Shown here piece by piece: positions 17,656 to 30,971 of a stretch of DNA of 64,000 nucleotides (the first letter of the stretch is position 1; every line of letters begins with the position of its first letter). This DNA is from Rhodothermales bacterium (GTDB taxonomy: Bacteria > Bacteroidota > Rhodothermia > Rhodothermales > UBA10348). Below the pieces are notes generated by a model. The model saw only the letters and a list, made by a program, of their open reading frames with translations. It was not told the DNA's origin and ran no database searches. The stretch covers positions 1,075,806 through 1,139,805 of the forward strand of contig JAEPNP010000001.1 in NCBI GenBank assembly GCA_017643395.1, written 5' to 3'. A program made the translations under genes and the position numbers.

Positions 17656-19743
17656 ATGACGTTTCTGAACCCACTTATTCTGCTCGGACTGGTGGCGGCG
17701 GCGGTGCCGCTGATCATCCACCTGTTCAATTTTCGAAAGCCCCGGCGCGTAGAGTTCTCTTCGCTGGAGTTTCTGAAGGAGGTCGAGCGCTCCACCATGC
17801 AGCGTGTGCGCATCAAGCAGTGGCTTCTGCTGGCCCTGCGTACGCTCGCCATTGCATGCATGGTGATTGCGTTTGCCCGACCCACGGTGCAGGGGTTTCT
17901 CGGAGAAGCGTTCGCCGGTGCGGCCCCCGTGGCAATCGGTGTAGTGGTGGACACGTCCCCGTCCATGAACCAGCGGGACGCCGGTGGCAGTTACCTGGAT
18001 CAGGCCCGTGCGCTTGCCCGGCAGATCCTCTCGGACACCGACGCGAGGGATGAGGTAATTGTAATGGGTACGGGCGCGGAGACCGCCACGCTCGGGCCGG
18101 GCGGCCAGCCGGCGCTGACCCGCCTGGAGGAACTTACGATGGGGTCCTCGCGGGGCTCACAGCTCGATGCGCTGGCGCGCGCAGCCGACATCCTGGGACG
18201 CGCCGCGGCCACCAACCGGGAGCTCTACCTCATCGGTGACCTCCAGGCGAGCTCTCTCCTGGATTCTACCCAGCTGCGCGTGTCGGACCACGCTCCCGTG
18301 TTTGTGACACCGGTTGGTACCGGTCCCTCGGAAAACGTGGCTGTGGGCCAGGTCCGGGTGCGCTCGCGCATCGTGGAAGCAGATCAGCCGGTTCGCCTTT
18401 CTGCCCGCCTGACCAACTACGGCTCCACTCCCGCTGCGTCCTATGTGACGAGTGTATTCCTGGGTGGGGAACGCGTGGCACAGTCAACCGCAGACCTCCC
18501 TGCAGGAGCGGTGACCGAAATCGAGTTTTCGGTGACGCCTTCCGCGCGCGGCTGGCTGGCCGGTGTGGTCGAAACCGAAGACGATGCGTTCCCGGGAGAC
18601 AACCGGGCGTATTTCACCCTGCACGTGCCCGAGGAGCGGGATGTTTTGCTGGTCGCGGGAGACGGCCAGGACGTGCGTTTTGTGCGAGCCGCACTCGGCG
18701 CAAATCCGCGCATCTCTCTCGATGTACAGACGGTGCCCGAGTCGCAACTGGCGGCGCTGGATCTCAGCGTGTTCGATCTGGTCATCCTGGCGGGTCCAGC
18801 CTCGCTCTCGACCGGTGAGGTGCGCCGCGTGGCAGACTTCACAAGGGCGGGTGGGGGCGTTCTGTTCTTCCCGGGCTCGAACGGGTCCGTCGCAGATTAC
18901 AACGCGCTCTTCGCGGAGGTAGGCGCCGGAAGAGTGCGAAGTCTGCCCGGCCCTGCTACGGGCCAGGCTGTGGACATAGTGGATCGCATTGACACCGAGC
19001 ATCCGCTGTTTGACGGTGTGCTGGACACGGCCGCGGGGCAGATCGAGCGCCCCACGGTTTTTCGGCGCATGGCCTACGAGCCTGGCGCAGGTGCCGAAGC
19101 CACCGTGATGGCGTTGAGCTCCGGATCACCGTTTCTCCAGGAGGTCCGGACCGGAGGGGGCAGCATGCTCATCGCTGCCGTCGCACCTGATCCGACCTGG
19201 TCCGACCTGCCGACACGTGGCCTGTTCATTCCCCTCATGTACCGTGCGCTGTTCCTGCTCTCTGCCAGCGGGGACATCACCGGTGAGGACCTGCGGACCG
19301 GCGCCGGTGCCGAGGTCCTGATTCCGGGACTGCAGCAGTCGGGAACCGTCATGTTGCTCGATCCTCAGGGCAACGAGGCCATCCCGCCGGCGCGAACTGG
19401 GGTCGGGGGCACGGTGCTGGACCTTGAGGGCTTTCTGACGATTCCGGGACACTACACACTGCAGGACGACGGCGTGCTGCTGCGCCGGTTCGCGGTGAAT
19501 CCGGACCAGGCGGAGTCCGATCTGCAACGGATGCCCGTTGACGATGCGGTTACCGCACTCGCCAATCGTTCCGATGCTCCGGTTCAGGCATTGGACCTGA
19601 CACTCGATCGCGCCGCAAGGCTTGTCGACGCAAGGCGGGGCGCCGAGCTCTGGAACGTGTTTCTGGCGCTCGCGTTGCTCTTTTTGGCAGCCGAGATGGT
19701 TGTGGCCAAGCAATGGAAGCCGGAAACGGCTGCTGCAGCCTGA
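17656..19743 (+). CDS. BatA-type membrane protein with vWA and amidotransferase-like domains
   Basis: This 695-residue protein begins with the BatA N-terminal motif (NPLILLGLVAAAVPLIIHLFN), a double-TM anchor around residues 5-23 and 57-75. A von Willebrand A domain follows with the MIDAS sequence D99-T-S101-P-S103, then Ig-like strands and a class-I glutamine-amidotransferase-like fold (about 330-440), with a final TM helix at about 669-687. Such proteins occur across Bacteroidota, often with MoxR ATPases and the Bat aerotolerance cluster; here no MoxR adjoins. It is the first of three same-strand genes leading to hflX. The biochemical role is unknown. Confidence 0.85.
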   Translation: MTFLNPLILLGLVAAAVPLIIHLFNFRKPRRVEFSSLEFLKEVERSTMQRVRIKQWLLLALRTLAIACMVIAFARPTVQGFLGEAFAGAAPVAIGVVVDTSPSMNQRDAGGSYLDQARALARQILSDTDARDEVIVMGTGAETATLGPGGQPALTRLEELTMGSSRGSQLDALARAADILGRAAATNRELYLIGDLQASSLLDSTQLRVSDHAPVFVTPVGTGPSENVAVGQVRVRSRIVEADQPVRLSARLTNYGSTPAASYVTSVFLGGERVAQSTADLPAGAVTEIEFSVTPSARGWLAGVVETEDDAFPGDNRAYFTLHVPEERDVLLVAGDGQDVRFVRAALGANPRISLDVQTVPESQLAALDLSVFDLVILAGPASLSTGEVRRVADFTRAGGGVLFFPGSNGSVADYNALFAEVGAGRVRSLPGPATGQAVDIVDRIDTEHPLFDGVLDTAAGQIERPTVFRRMAYEPGAGAEATVMALSSGSPFLQEVRTGGGSMLIAAVAPDPTWSDLPTRGLFIPLMYRALFLLSASGDITGEDLRTGAGAEVLIPGLQQSGTVMLLDPQGNEAIPPARTGVGGTVLDLEGFLTIPGHYTLQDDGVLLRRFAVNPDQAESDLQRMPVDDAVTALANRSDAPVQALDLTLDRAARLVDARRGAELWNVFLALALLFLAAEMVVAKQWKPETAAAA

Positions 19744-19777
19744 CCCGGTTGCGGTCCGGAATTCAACGGGCCAAACC

Positions 19778-20335
19778 ATGGAAGTGATTACGCTGCTACA
19801 CACTACACTCGTTCTGGCCTTCATTGCTGTGACGGCCGTGCTGCTCGCGGTCACGCTAACCCAGCGTGCACGTGTGCGTGATGTCGTCATGACATGGCCT
19901 CGCGTTTCGCCAGCGTCGGCATGGCCGGTGGTGTTTGTAGGTGTCATCGTGGTCCTGGCGGTTTACTCGAGCAACACCGGGGGCACCTTGCCGGTCTGGA
20001 TATTCGGCGGTTACGTCATGGGCGGAGTGCTCTGGTTCGCAGCGTCGGTCATTGCATCGGCGATTGTCGTTTCGCGCCACGGAGTGGTCTGTGGCTTCAC
20101 GCGTCGCCAGCACACGGTGGCGTGGGTGCAAGTCACAGACTATTTCGAGACTTCCGACGGGAGAAAATCCGTCTTCGTGTTTCTGTACCGCCAGGCAGAC
20201 GGCGAGCGCGGCAGACTCGAGGTGCCGGTTCCCCGCGCTGACATGGAGCGCCTGCGTTTTCTGGTAGACGAGAGCCTGGAGCACCGCCCGACTGAATCGG
20301 CACATCGCGTGCCCGGAAGGAGAGCAACCAGCTGA
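19778..20335 (+). CDS. small integral membrane protein with a C-terminal PH-like region
   Basis: This 185-residue protein has three hydrophobic segments (about residues 2-24, 43-60 and 64-90). A C-terminal soluble part begins [21 protein letters not shown] and resembles the beta-rich bacterial PH-like domains of YdbS/YcxB type. I do not recognise the family with certainty. I chose ATG 19778 because the first TM helix begins directly; the upstream frame overlaps the previous gene. It lies 34 bases after the BatA-like gene and touches hflX, so it is probably part of that operon. Confidence 0.72.
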   Translation: MEVITLLHTTLVLAFIAVTAVLLAVTLTQRARVRDVVMTWPRVSPASAWPVVFVGVIVVLAVYSSNTGGTLPVWIFGGYVMGGVLWFAASVIASAIVVSRHGVVCGFTRRQHTVAWVQVTDYFETSDGRKSVFVFLYRQADGERGRLEVPVPRADMERLRFLVDESLEHRPTESAHRVPGRRATS

Positions 20336-21633
20336 AGAACTCGTTGACAGACACGCAAACCCGGCGCGTTGAACGCGCCATCCTGGTTGGCGTCGTTACG
20401 CAGGACGTGCGGCGTTGGGAGGTGGAAGACTCACTGAAGGAGCTCGGGCTGCTTGCCGACACCGCAGGCGCCCGTACCGTGGGCACCATGATTCAGCAGG
20501 TCCGCTCCATCAATGCCGCCACGTATGTGGGCAGTGGCAAGGTGGAGGAGCTGCGACAGTTGGCCGAAGCCGAAAAGGCGGATCTGGTGATCTTTGATGA
20601 TGACCTGTCGCCAAATCAGCTGCGCAACCTGGAAAAATCCATCAAGTGCAAGCTGATAGACCGCAGTGCGCTCATTCTGGACATCTTTGCCCGCAACGCA
20701 CGAACGGCTACGGCAAAGACGCAGGTTGAACTGGCACAGCTGGAGTACCTGCGCACCCGGCTGACCCGGCATTGGACGCACCTTTCCAGGCAGAGCGGTG
20801 GTATCGGCACGAAGGGTCCGGGTGAAACGCAGATCGAGACCGACCGCCGACTGATTGGTCATCGCATCTCCACGCTCAAGTCACGCCTGGAGCGCATCGA
20901 CCGTCAACGTACCACCCAGCGAAAGGGCAGAAACGACTACACGCGGGTCTCGCTGGTCGGATACACGAACGCCGGCAAGTCGACGTTGATGAATGCCCTG
21001 GCCGACACGAGCGTTCTCGCCGAAAACCGGCTGTTCGCAACGCTGGATGCCACCACCCGGCTCGTGAAAATCAGCGCGAACAAGGAGATTCTCCTGTCGG
21101 ATACGGTGGGATTCATCCGGAAACTGCCGCACCGCCTGATCGAGAGCTTCAAGAGCACCCTGGATGAGGTCCGCGAGAGCGATGCGCTCCTTCACGTGGT
21201 TGACTGTTCGCATCGGCAATTCGAGGAGCAGATCCAGGTGGTCGAGGAAACCCTCAAGGAATTGGGCGCCGTGGATAAACCAACGCTGTTGGTTTTCAAC
21301 AAGATCGATGCGGTGAACAGTGAGGTCCTGATGCGGCTGCGCTCGGAGCATGAGGGCGCTGCTTTCGTGTCTGCTGCGCGCGGCATCGGCCTTTCCGGAT
21401 TTCGGGACGCGGTTGTGGCACTCCTGGAGGCCGATTACGTGGAGACGGAGGTGCGCATTCCCGTGACTGAGGCGGAGGCCATAGCTCACGTGCGCCGCAT
21501 TGCAGACGTTCTGGAAGAAGAGTACCTCTCGGAAGAGCCGCATCAGGCTATCCCCGTGGCGCGCATGCGGATTCGCGTGGCGCGCAGGCATCACCCGGGA
21601 CTCCGGCGGCTGATAGGCAACCCTACGGACTGA
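20332..21633 (+). CDS. hflX: ribosome-associated GTPase HflX
   Basis: HflX is an OBG-HflX GTPase that splits stalled or hibernating ribosomes, for example after heat shock. The G1 motif GYTNAGKST lies just past residue 200, G3 is [11 protein letters not shown] and G4 NKID. The N-terminal HflX domain contains the glycine-rich [11 protein letters not shown]. The usual start would be TTG 20344 (429 residues). However, the only Shine-Dalgarno-like stretch, AAGGAGAG at about 20317-20324, lies some 7-8 bases from an in-frame CTG at 20332 and 20 from the TTG. A CTG start would overlap the stop of the previous gene (CTGA). I give the longer form (433 residues), but the start is unsettled. Confidence 0.9.
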   Translation: MKNSLTDTQTRRVERAILVGVVTQDVRRWEVEDSLKELGLLADTAGARTVGTMIQQVRSINAATYVGSGKVEELRQLAEAEKADLVIFDDDLSPNQLRNLEKSIKCKLIDRSALILDIFARNARTATAKTQVELAQLEYLRTRLTRHWTHLSRQSGGIGTKGPGETQIETDRRLIGHRISTLKSRLERIDRQRTTQRKGRNDYTRVSLVGYTNAGKSTLMNALADTSVLAENRLFATLDATTRLVKISANKEILLSDTVGFIRKLPHRLIESFKSTLDEVRESDALLHVVDCSHRQFEEQIQVVEETLKELGAVDKPTLLVFNKIDAVNSEVLMRLRSEHEGAAFVSAARGIGLSGFRDAVVALLEADYVETEVRIPVTEAEAIAHVRRIADVLEEEYLSEEPHQAIPVARMRIRVARRHHPGLRRLIGNPTD

Positions 21634-21727
21634 GGGAATTGCCCAGGCGTCTCGCGTCGCGTAGCCGCCGCCTGCAGCAACTCGACTCGGGCAGTCGATT
21701 TGGGTCTGCCGAAGGCGTCGATTGTAC

Positions 21728-21735
21728 TATCTTCG
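21728..21735 (+). promoter_or_regulatory. promoter-like TATCTTCG upstream of the CBS gene
   Basis: In the 223-base gap between hflX and the CBS gene, TATCTTCG differs by one base from the Bacteroidota -7 consensus TAnnTTTG. The nearest TTTG (21699-21702) is 25 bases away, slightly too far. The same variant, TAnCTTCG, precedes the cobalamin riboswitch at 49542. The rest of this gap shows no gene and no terminator that I can support. Confidence 0.25.
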
Positions 21736-21856
21736 CTGCCGCACCCGACCACTCATCAGGACAGTTTCACACCAGAACCACTGCGGAAACCGCCCTGCGA
21801 AGGCCGGCACGCAGATTGGGACTTACATCGGCACACCGGACGCCGAAACTACCCCT

Positions 21857-25531
<3,675 letters not shown>

Positions 25532-25539
<8 letters not shown>

Positions 25540-26635
25540 GTCAGGCCGCGTGACCCTGCTCGGACCGTTTGCGCCCTTCCGCGGCGGCATCGCTCAGTTC
25601 AACGATCGATTGCGTGCCGAACTGGAACTGCAGGGTCATGAGGTCCAGGCCGTTTCCTTCAGCCGGCAGTACCCGGATCTGTTGTTTCCCGGGACCACAC
25701 AGTTTGATCCTTCGCGAGAGGGAACCGCGCTGCGTGTGATCGACTCCCTGAATCCGCTTTCCTGGCGTCGTGCGGGCAGGCTCATCCGTGATTTTAGGCC
25801 GGACCGTGTGATCGTGGCGTACTGGACACCCCATCTGGCCCCTGCCCTTGCCGGCACCCTCCGCGCGACTGGAGGTAGCGCAGTCGGGCTGGTGCACAAC
25901 GCGCGCCCGCACGAAAACAGTCTGCTGGCGTCCCCACTGGCTCGCCTGGTGCTGGGCCGATGCGCCTCTGTCGTGACGCTCTCCGAGTCGGTTGCCCGCG
26001 ATGTTCGTGACCTCGGTTTTTCCGGTGCGCTGGCCACCTTCGAGCACCCGGTATACGACCATTTCGGACAACCCCCGGAACGAGCCTCGGCCCGGAGGGC
26101 GCTGGACCTCGACGCCCAGGGCCCGGTTTTGCTGTGTCTCGGCCTTGTGAGGCCTTACAAAGGATTCGACGTGGCACTGGAAGCGTTCGCTGCAATTCGC
26201 GCCGCGCACCCCTCGGCGACGCTGATCATTGCCGGGGAGGCGTATGATGATGCCCTGGATGGCCTGCTGAACGACGGCCGCCATATAGGCGTGCGGCGTG
26301 AGAACCGATACATTCCTGACGCAGAACTGCCCCGCTATTATGCGGCGGCAGACGCGCTGCTTCTTCCCTATCGGTCCGGCACGCAGTCAGGCGCTCTTGC
26401 AGCCGCGGCCCACTTCGGTCTCCCGGTGGTTGTGACGCCCGTCCCGGGACTCGCCGAGCCTGTCCGCACCTTTGCCATGGGGCAGGTTGCCTCCGGGCAT
26501 GATCCCGCCCAGTTCGGCGAGGCCGTGCTTGCCGCACTTCAGCCCGACCAGCTGGTCCAGGCCTCGCACGGTGCCAGAAACATGGCCCGGACCCGTTCCT
26601 GGGCAACCTTTACCCGAAACCTGCTCGCGGCCTGA
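25532..26635 (+). CDS. GT4-type glycosyltransferase
   Basis: This 367-residue GT-B enzyme has the N-terminal opening RVTLLGPFAPFRGGIAQFNDRL and the C-terminal domain with CLGLVRPYKGFDVALEAFA and YAAADALLLPYRSGTQSG. In the usual E-x7-E position it has RSGTQSGALAAAAHFG, so the first glutamate is not obvious; several GT4 members share this. Codon use resembles that of its neighbours. The start ATG 25532 overlaps the previous gene by 8 bases. Together with the GT2 upstream and methyltransferase downstream it suggests assembly of a lipid-linked or surface glycan. Confidence 0.88.
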
Positions 26636-26636
26636 C

Positions 26637-27461
26637 ATGGACTACGACCCGATCAAGGACCGGCTCATCCGCGGGTTCGAAGGCTCCACGACGGGTCACC
26701 GCGTGTTTTTCTGGATTCTCCACAGGGTCTTTCTCCGTTCCTGGTATGTGCGCCGAGCGCTGCGCCGACACCTGTCGGGCACAGACGCCCATGTGCTGGA
26801 TGCCGGAACCGGGTTTGGGCAGTACACGGACTGGATGCTCCGTCGATTCGAACGGGTGCGCGTCACCTCGGTCGACATCAAGCGGGACTATCTGGACCGG
26901 CTTGGGAGCTATCTGAACCGGACGGGACTTTCCGACCGCGCGGCTGTGCGCTATGGGGACCTCGTCAAGCTCGAAGAGACCGGGCCGTATGACCTCGTGC
27001 TTTCCGTGGATGTCATGGAGCACATTGAAGAGGACGAGACCGTGTTCGCACACTTTGCCCGCGTGCTGCGTCCCGGCGGGGTGCTCATCGTCAATACCCC
27101 CTCGGATCAGGGCGGCTCCGGGGTCACGGAGGAGGGAGAGGAGTCGTTCATCGGCGAGCATGTGAGGGACGGCTACGGGGTAGCCGAGATTACAGACAAG
27201 TTGCAACGCGCCGGTTTCGACAAGGTGCACACAGAGTTCGGCTACGGATTCTGGGGCAGCCTTGCCTGGCGTCTGCTCGTCCAGGTCCCCATGCGCCTGT
27301 TGTCCACCTCCATGGTGCTGGTCGTACTCCTGCCGCTCTGGTATCTGCCGGCCTTGCCGCTGGGTCTCCTGCTCAACGCCATCGACCTGAAGGTGCAAAA
27401 CAGTACCGGCACGGGGCTCACCGTCACCGCCGTGCGCGTCCAGGGCGGGAAGGTCGCTTGA
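26637..27461 (+). CDS. SAM-dependent methyltransferase with C-terminal membrane segment
   Basis: The 274-residue protein has a class-I Rossmann methyltransferase fold. Motif I is VLDAGTGFGQYTDW, followed by VTSVDIKRDYLDRL, LVLSVDVMEHIEEDE and the post-motif RVLRPGGVLIVNTP. A hydrophobic stretch near residues 220-250 (MVLVVLLPLWYLPALPLGLLL) probably anchors it at the membrane. It starts one base after the glycosyltransferase stop. The context suggests methylation of a glycan or lipid; the substrate cannot be told. A 135-base gap follows before pyrG, with no gene in it. Confidence 0.88.
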   Translation: MDYDPIKDRLIRGFEGSTTGHRVFFWILHRVFLRSWYVRRALRRHLSGTDAHVLDAGTGFGQYTDWMLRRFERVRVTSVDIKRDYLDRLGSYLNRTGLSDRAAVRYGDLVKLEETGPYDLVLSVDVMEHIEEDETVFAHFARVLRPGGVLIVNTPSDQGGSGVTEEGEESFIGEHVRDGYGVAEITDKLQRAGFDKVHTEFGYGFWGSLAWRLLVQVPMRLLSTSMVLVVLLPLWYLPALPLGLLLNAIDLKVQNSTGTGLTVTAVRVQGGKVA

Positions 27462-27596
27462 AATGCGTGCGATGCGGTTTCAGCCGCAGCCGCATTTCCG
27501 TAATTTCTTCGGGCATCTCATGCAGATTTGCCCGACCGGATCGTCCCGCCCCTGGCCCCGATCCGGGTGATTCCACGTACAGTCCGGCTATCTGCA

Positions 27597-29285
27597 ATGC
27601 CCACCAAGTACATCTTCGTCACCGGCGGCGTCACGTCGTCGCTCGGGAAAGGGATTATCTGCGCCTCTTTGGGCCGGTTGCTGGAGGCCCGCGGCCTGCG
27701 GGTCACGATCCAGAAGTTCGATCCCTACATCAACGTCGATCCGGGCACCATGAATCCCTACGAACACGGGGAGGTGTACGTGACCGATGACGGGGCAGAG
27801 ACGGATCTTGATCTCGGCCACTATGAGCGGTTTCTGGGCATTCGGACCACCCAGGCCAACAACGTCACGACCGGCCGGGTGTATCTGGAGGTGATCACCA
27901 AGGAACGAGCCGGTGCCTACCTGGGCAAGACGGTTCAGGTGGTGCCCCACATCATCGACCAGATCAAGTCGTGGATGCTCAAGCTGGGCGAGACTGGCGA
28001 ATACGATGTGGTCCTGACAGAGATAGGCGGCACGGTTGGCGATATCGAAGGCCAGCCGTACCTGGAGGCCATTCGCCAGCTTCGCTACGATATCGGCGCC
28101 TCCAACGCGCTCAGCATCCACCTCACGCTGGTCCCCTATTTGGAGGCGGCCGGCGAGGTCAAGACCAAGCCGACACAGCACTCGGTAAAGACGCTGCTAT
28201 CCTTTGGTCTACAGCCGGACATCCTGGTCTGTCGCACGGACCGGCCGCTGGACGAGGATGTGCGTCGCAAACTGGCGCTGTTCTGCAACGTGGATCCGCG
28301 TGCGGTTGTAGCGTCGCGCGATGCCGAGTCCATCTACGAGGTCCCGCTCCTTATGCAGGAGGAGGGTCTCGACGAGATCGTGATAGACCGGCTGCGAATT
28401 GATCGGGAGCATGAGCTGCCCGAATCGGACATGGGTGAGTGGATCGACTTCCTCCGGGATCTAAAGGAGCCGTCAGGTTCTGTACGCATTGCCCTGGTCG
28501 GGAAATATGTGGCCCATCAGGATGCCTACAAGTCGATTTCCGAGAGCTTCATCCTGGCCGGGGCCGCGCATGGCATCCACGTAGACGTGCGGTACGTGCT
28601 CTCGGACGACATCACGGCCGACAACGTCTCCGAGCTGCTTGGAGATGTCTCAGGGGTGCTGGTAGCTCCGGGATTTGGCGGGCGGGGCATCGACGGCAAG
28701 TTGGAGGCGGTGCGGTATGCGCGAGAGAACGATGTCCCGTTCCTGGGAATCTGTCTCGGCATGCAATGCGCGGTCATCGAGTTCGCCCGCAACGTCTGCA
28801 AGTGGGACAACGCTCATTCGACAGAATTCGACCCGGAGACCGAGAAGCCGGTGATCGACCTCATGGAAGAGCAGAAGCGCATCGCCGACATGGGCGGTAC
28901 CATGCGTCTGGGCGCATACGACTGCTACCTGCTCGAAGGGTCGCTGGCGCGCTCCATCTACGGGGTGGAAGAGGTGCAGGAGCGGCATCGTCATCGCTAC
29001 GAGCTGAACAATGTGCTGCGCTACAAGCTGCTGGAGAACGGCATGAGCTTCACCGGGATCAACACCACACGTGATCTCGTGGAGATTGTGGAGTTGGCCG
29101 ATCATCGCTGGTTTGTTGGAGTGCAGTTCCACCCGGAGTACCGAAGCGTGGTCGGGAGGCCGCATCCGCTCTTCTACTCCTTTGTGGAGGCGGCAATCAG
29201 TTATGCCGAAGAGCGGGACCAGATCGGCAAGCCACGCCCCCGCAAGACGGAGAAGAAGCTGCAGCTCGCGTCGGTGAAGGTCTGA
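27597..29285 (+). CDS. pyrG: CTP synthase
   Basis: PyrG makes CTP from UTP, ATP and glutamine. The 562 residues contain the amidoligase domain ([18 protein letters not shown] at the start, then the [19 protein letters not shown] substrate loop). The class-I glutamine amidotransferase domain has nucleophile C386 in GICLGMQC and the H512-P-E514 pair. ATG 27597 is the family start; a longer frame from 27528 adds only unrelated residues. A strong terminator follows 28 bases after the stop, so pyrG closes this transcription unit before the dcw cluster. Confidence 0.97.
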   Translation: MPTKYIFVTGGVTSSLGKGIICASLGRLLEARGLRVTIQKFDPYINVDPGTMNPYEHGEVYVTDDGAETDLDLGHYERFLGIRTTQANNVTTGRVYLEVITKERAGAYLGKTVQVVPHIIDQIKSWMLKLGETGEYDVVLTEIGGTVGDIEGQPYLEAIRQLRYDIGASNALSIHLTLVPYLEAAGEVKTKPTQHSVKTLLSFGLQPDILVCRTDRPLDEDVRRKLALFCNVDPRAVVASRDAESIYEVPLLMQEEGLDEIVIDRLRIDREHELPESDMGEWIDFLRDLKEPSGSVRIALVGKYVAHQDAYKSISESFILAGAAHGIHVDVRYVLSDDITADNVSELLGDVSGVLVAPGFGGRGIDGKLEAVRYARENDVPFLGICLGMQCAVIEFARNVCKWDNAHSTEFDPETEKPVIDLMEEQKRIADMGGTMRLGAYDCYLLEGSLARSIYGVEEVQERHRHRYELNNVLRYKLLENGMSFTGINTTRDLVEIVELADHRWFVGVQFHPEYRSVVGRPHPLFYSFVEAAISYAEERDQIGKPRPRKTEKKLQLASVKV

Positions 29286-29313
29286 GCCCCCCACCTTCCC
29301 CCACAATCTTAAC

Positions 29314-29348
29314 AACCCGTCCGGAGACGTTCTCCGGGCGGGTTTTTT
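29314..29348 (+). terminator. strong intrinsic terminator after pyrG
   Basis: A 14-base stem, AACCCGTCCGGAGA pairing with TCTCCGGGCGGGTT (one G-T pair), has a 3-base loop and ends in six Ts. It separates pyrG from the dcw promoter about 60 bases downstream. This is the clearest rho-independent terminator in the window. Confidence 0.92.
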
Positions 29349-29404
29349 CGTTACCGGGAGCGTCGAAAGTCGTTGCCTAGAAACAACTTGAAGGACGCCT
29401 GCAC

Positions 29405-29434
29405 TTGACATTCACACAACTTCCCGTACATTTG
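29405..29434 (+). promoter_or_regulatory. dcw cluster promoter
   Basis: TTGACA (29405-29410) and TACATTTG (29427-29434) sit 16 bases apart. The second element matches the Bacteroidota -7 consensus TAnnTTTG exactly, with TTG of the -33 element 19 bases before it. The TTGACA also fits a classical sigma-70 -35 box. The predicted transcription start falls among the MraZ boxes, about 100 bases before mraZ. Confidence 0.65.
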
Positions 29435-29468
29435 GGGGATGTGTGGGGCAAAGTGGGGAATTTCCCCA
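29433..29468 (+). promoter_or_regulatory. MraZ-box repeats (autoregulatory operator)
   Basis: Three TGGGG units start at 29433, 29444 and 29454, a spacing of 10-11 bases. MraZ of E. coli and other bacteria binds TGGGN repeats separated by five bases, i.e. 10-base periodicity, in front of its own gene. The third unit is also half of a near-palindrome, TGGGGAATTTCCCCA (29454-29468). The array begins inside the -7 element, so binding would block initiation. Confidence 0.75.
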
Positions 29469-29543
29469 TGGTTCAAACGACGACTCGCCAGGGAGTAACA
29501 CCAGGTGATCTGACCTGAACCATGCCCGCTGCAGCTCACAGTC

Positions 29544-29987
29544 ATGGCAACGTTCAAGGGTCAGGCGGAATTCTCGGTCGACAGCAAGGGTCGTGTAGCG
29601 ATCCCTGCCAAGATGAGGAACGCCTTGAGCCCCGCCGCAAAAGGCACGTTCACCATGACCCGTGGGTTCGAAAAGTGCGTGTTTCTCTATCCCATGGACG
29701 AGTGGGAGCGCATCGAAGAGCAGATCGGCGGGCTGAACATGTACAGTCGCCAGAGTCGAGACTTCGTGCGCACCATTCTGATGTGGGCAGACGAGGTGGC
29801 ACTGGACGGACAGGGACGAGTCAGCCTCACACGGCCCCTCATGGAGTTCGCCGGGATCTCGGAAAAGGTTCTGATCATCGGCGCGCTCGACCACATTGAA
29901 ATCTGGGACCCGGAAACGTTTGGCACCTACATGGGCGGCCAGCAGGACGATTACGAAACGCTGGCTGAACGAGTAATGGGGCAATGA
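29544..29987 (+). CDS. mraZ: MraZ transcriptional regulator of the dcw cluster
   Basis: The 147-residue protein has two SpoVT/AbrB-like halves: FSVDSKGRVAIPAKMR and VALDGQGRVSLTRPL, each with the DxxGR-x-xP/L core. MraZ forms ring oligomers and represses or activates its own promoter and the division genes by binding TGGGN repeats; those repeats are seen at 29433-29468. The start ATG 29544 gives the canonical opening MATFKGQAEFSVD; no Shine-Dalgarno precedes it. It is followed 40 bases later by rsmH, the usual partner, whose overproduction phenotype it counteracts in E. coli. Confidence 0.95.
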   Translation: MATFKGQAEFSVDSKGRVAIPAKMRNALSPAAKGTFTMTRGFEKCVFLYPMDEWERIEEQIGGLNMYSRQSRDFVRTILMWADEVALDGQGRVSLTRPLMEFAGISEKVLIIGALDHIEIWDPETFGTYMGGQQDDYETLAERVMGQ

Positions 29988-30027
29988 CGGACCGGATTTC
30001 CTTAGCGCCATTCGTTCGGATTCCGGT

Positions 30028-30963
30028 GTGAACCCCTACGCATCGGGTTATCACGAACCTGTTCTTTGCAAGGCTGTCGTTAACGGACTCGTCGGGAAGA
30101 CCGACGGGTACTTCGTGGACGCCACGCTCGGTGGCGGGGGCCATACGGCGGCTCTCCTCGACGCGCTGGATCCTGCAGGAACCGTAATCGGCATCGATCA
30201 AGACGACGATGCCATTGCGGCCGCCTCACACCGACTGCAGGATGCCATTGCCGAGGGACGTCTTCAGATACTCCAGGGCAATTTCGCCGACCTGGAGGAC
30301 CTGCTCTCCGCCATCGGGGTGACACAAGTCGACGGCATTCTGCTCGATCTGGGGGTTTCCTCCCATCAGTTTGATGCAGGACAGAGGGGGTTCAGCCACA
30401 GGCTGGACGGGCCGCTGGACATGCGCATGAGCGCGGATATGTCCGAGTCGGCTGCGGACCTCCTGGACCGTCTAACCGAACGCGAGCTTCGCCGACTCCT
30501 CCGGGAGTTCGGGGAAGAACCCAGGGCGGGCGCCATTGCCAGAGAAGTGATCCGGTCCAGGCCGCTTACCCGCACGTTTGATTTGGTGGGGATCATCGAG
30601 CGTGTGGTGCCGCCACCGGACCGATCCAAGGCATTGGCGCGGGTGTTCCAGGCATTGCGCATCGAGGTAAATGATGAGATGCGCGTGCTGGAAAACGTGC
30701 TCGCTGCTGCTACGGCCCTCGTCCGCCCCGAGGGCAGGATAGCGGTCATTTCGTACCACTCCCTGGAGGACCGAAGGGTCAAACGGTACCTCCGTTACGG
30801 CAACCTGGAAGGCACCCCCCGCCGGGACATTATGGGCAATCTGCTGGCGCCATGGAGGCCGCTGAACAAGAGGCCCATCATTCCCGATGCCGCGGAGGTT
30901 GCGGCCAACCCGCGGTCTCGAAGCGCGCGCCTCCGCCTGGCCGAACGACTGCCACTCCCCTGA
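30028..30963 (+). CDS. rsmH: 16S rRNA m4C1402 methyltransferase RsmH
   Basis: RsmH (MraW) methylates N4 of C1402 in 16S rRNA. The 311 residues show YHEPVLCKAVVNGL at the N-terminus, motif I DATLGGGGHTAALL, the DLGVSSHQFD segment, and the C-terminal ISYHSLEDRRVKR. The start is GTG 30028, supported by the family N-terminus a few residues later. It sits between mraZ and ftsL, the standard dcw order; the stop is 8 bases before the ftsL start. Confidence 0.96.
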   Translation: MNPYASGYHEPVLCKAVVNGLVGKTDGYFVDATLGGGGHTAALLDALDPAGTVIGIDQDDDAIAAASHRLQDAIAEGRLQILQGNFADLEDLLSAIGVTQVDGILLDLGVSSHQFDAGQRGFSHRLDGPLDMRMSADMSESAADLLDRLTERELRRLLREFGEEPRAGAIAREVIRSRPLTRTFDLVGIIERVVPPPDRSKALARVFQALRIEVNDEMRVLENVLAAATALVRPEGRIAVISYHSLEDRRVKRYLRYGNLEGTPRRDIMGNLLAPWRPLNKRPIIPDAAEVAANPRSRSARLRLAERLPLP

Positions 30964-30971
30964 CCCCAAAC

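Noticed and set aside
29522-29899. ATG at 29522 opening a different frame before mraZ
   Set aside because: Its product is basic and unrelated to any family, while the mraZ frame has both AbrB-like halves.
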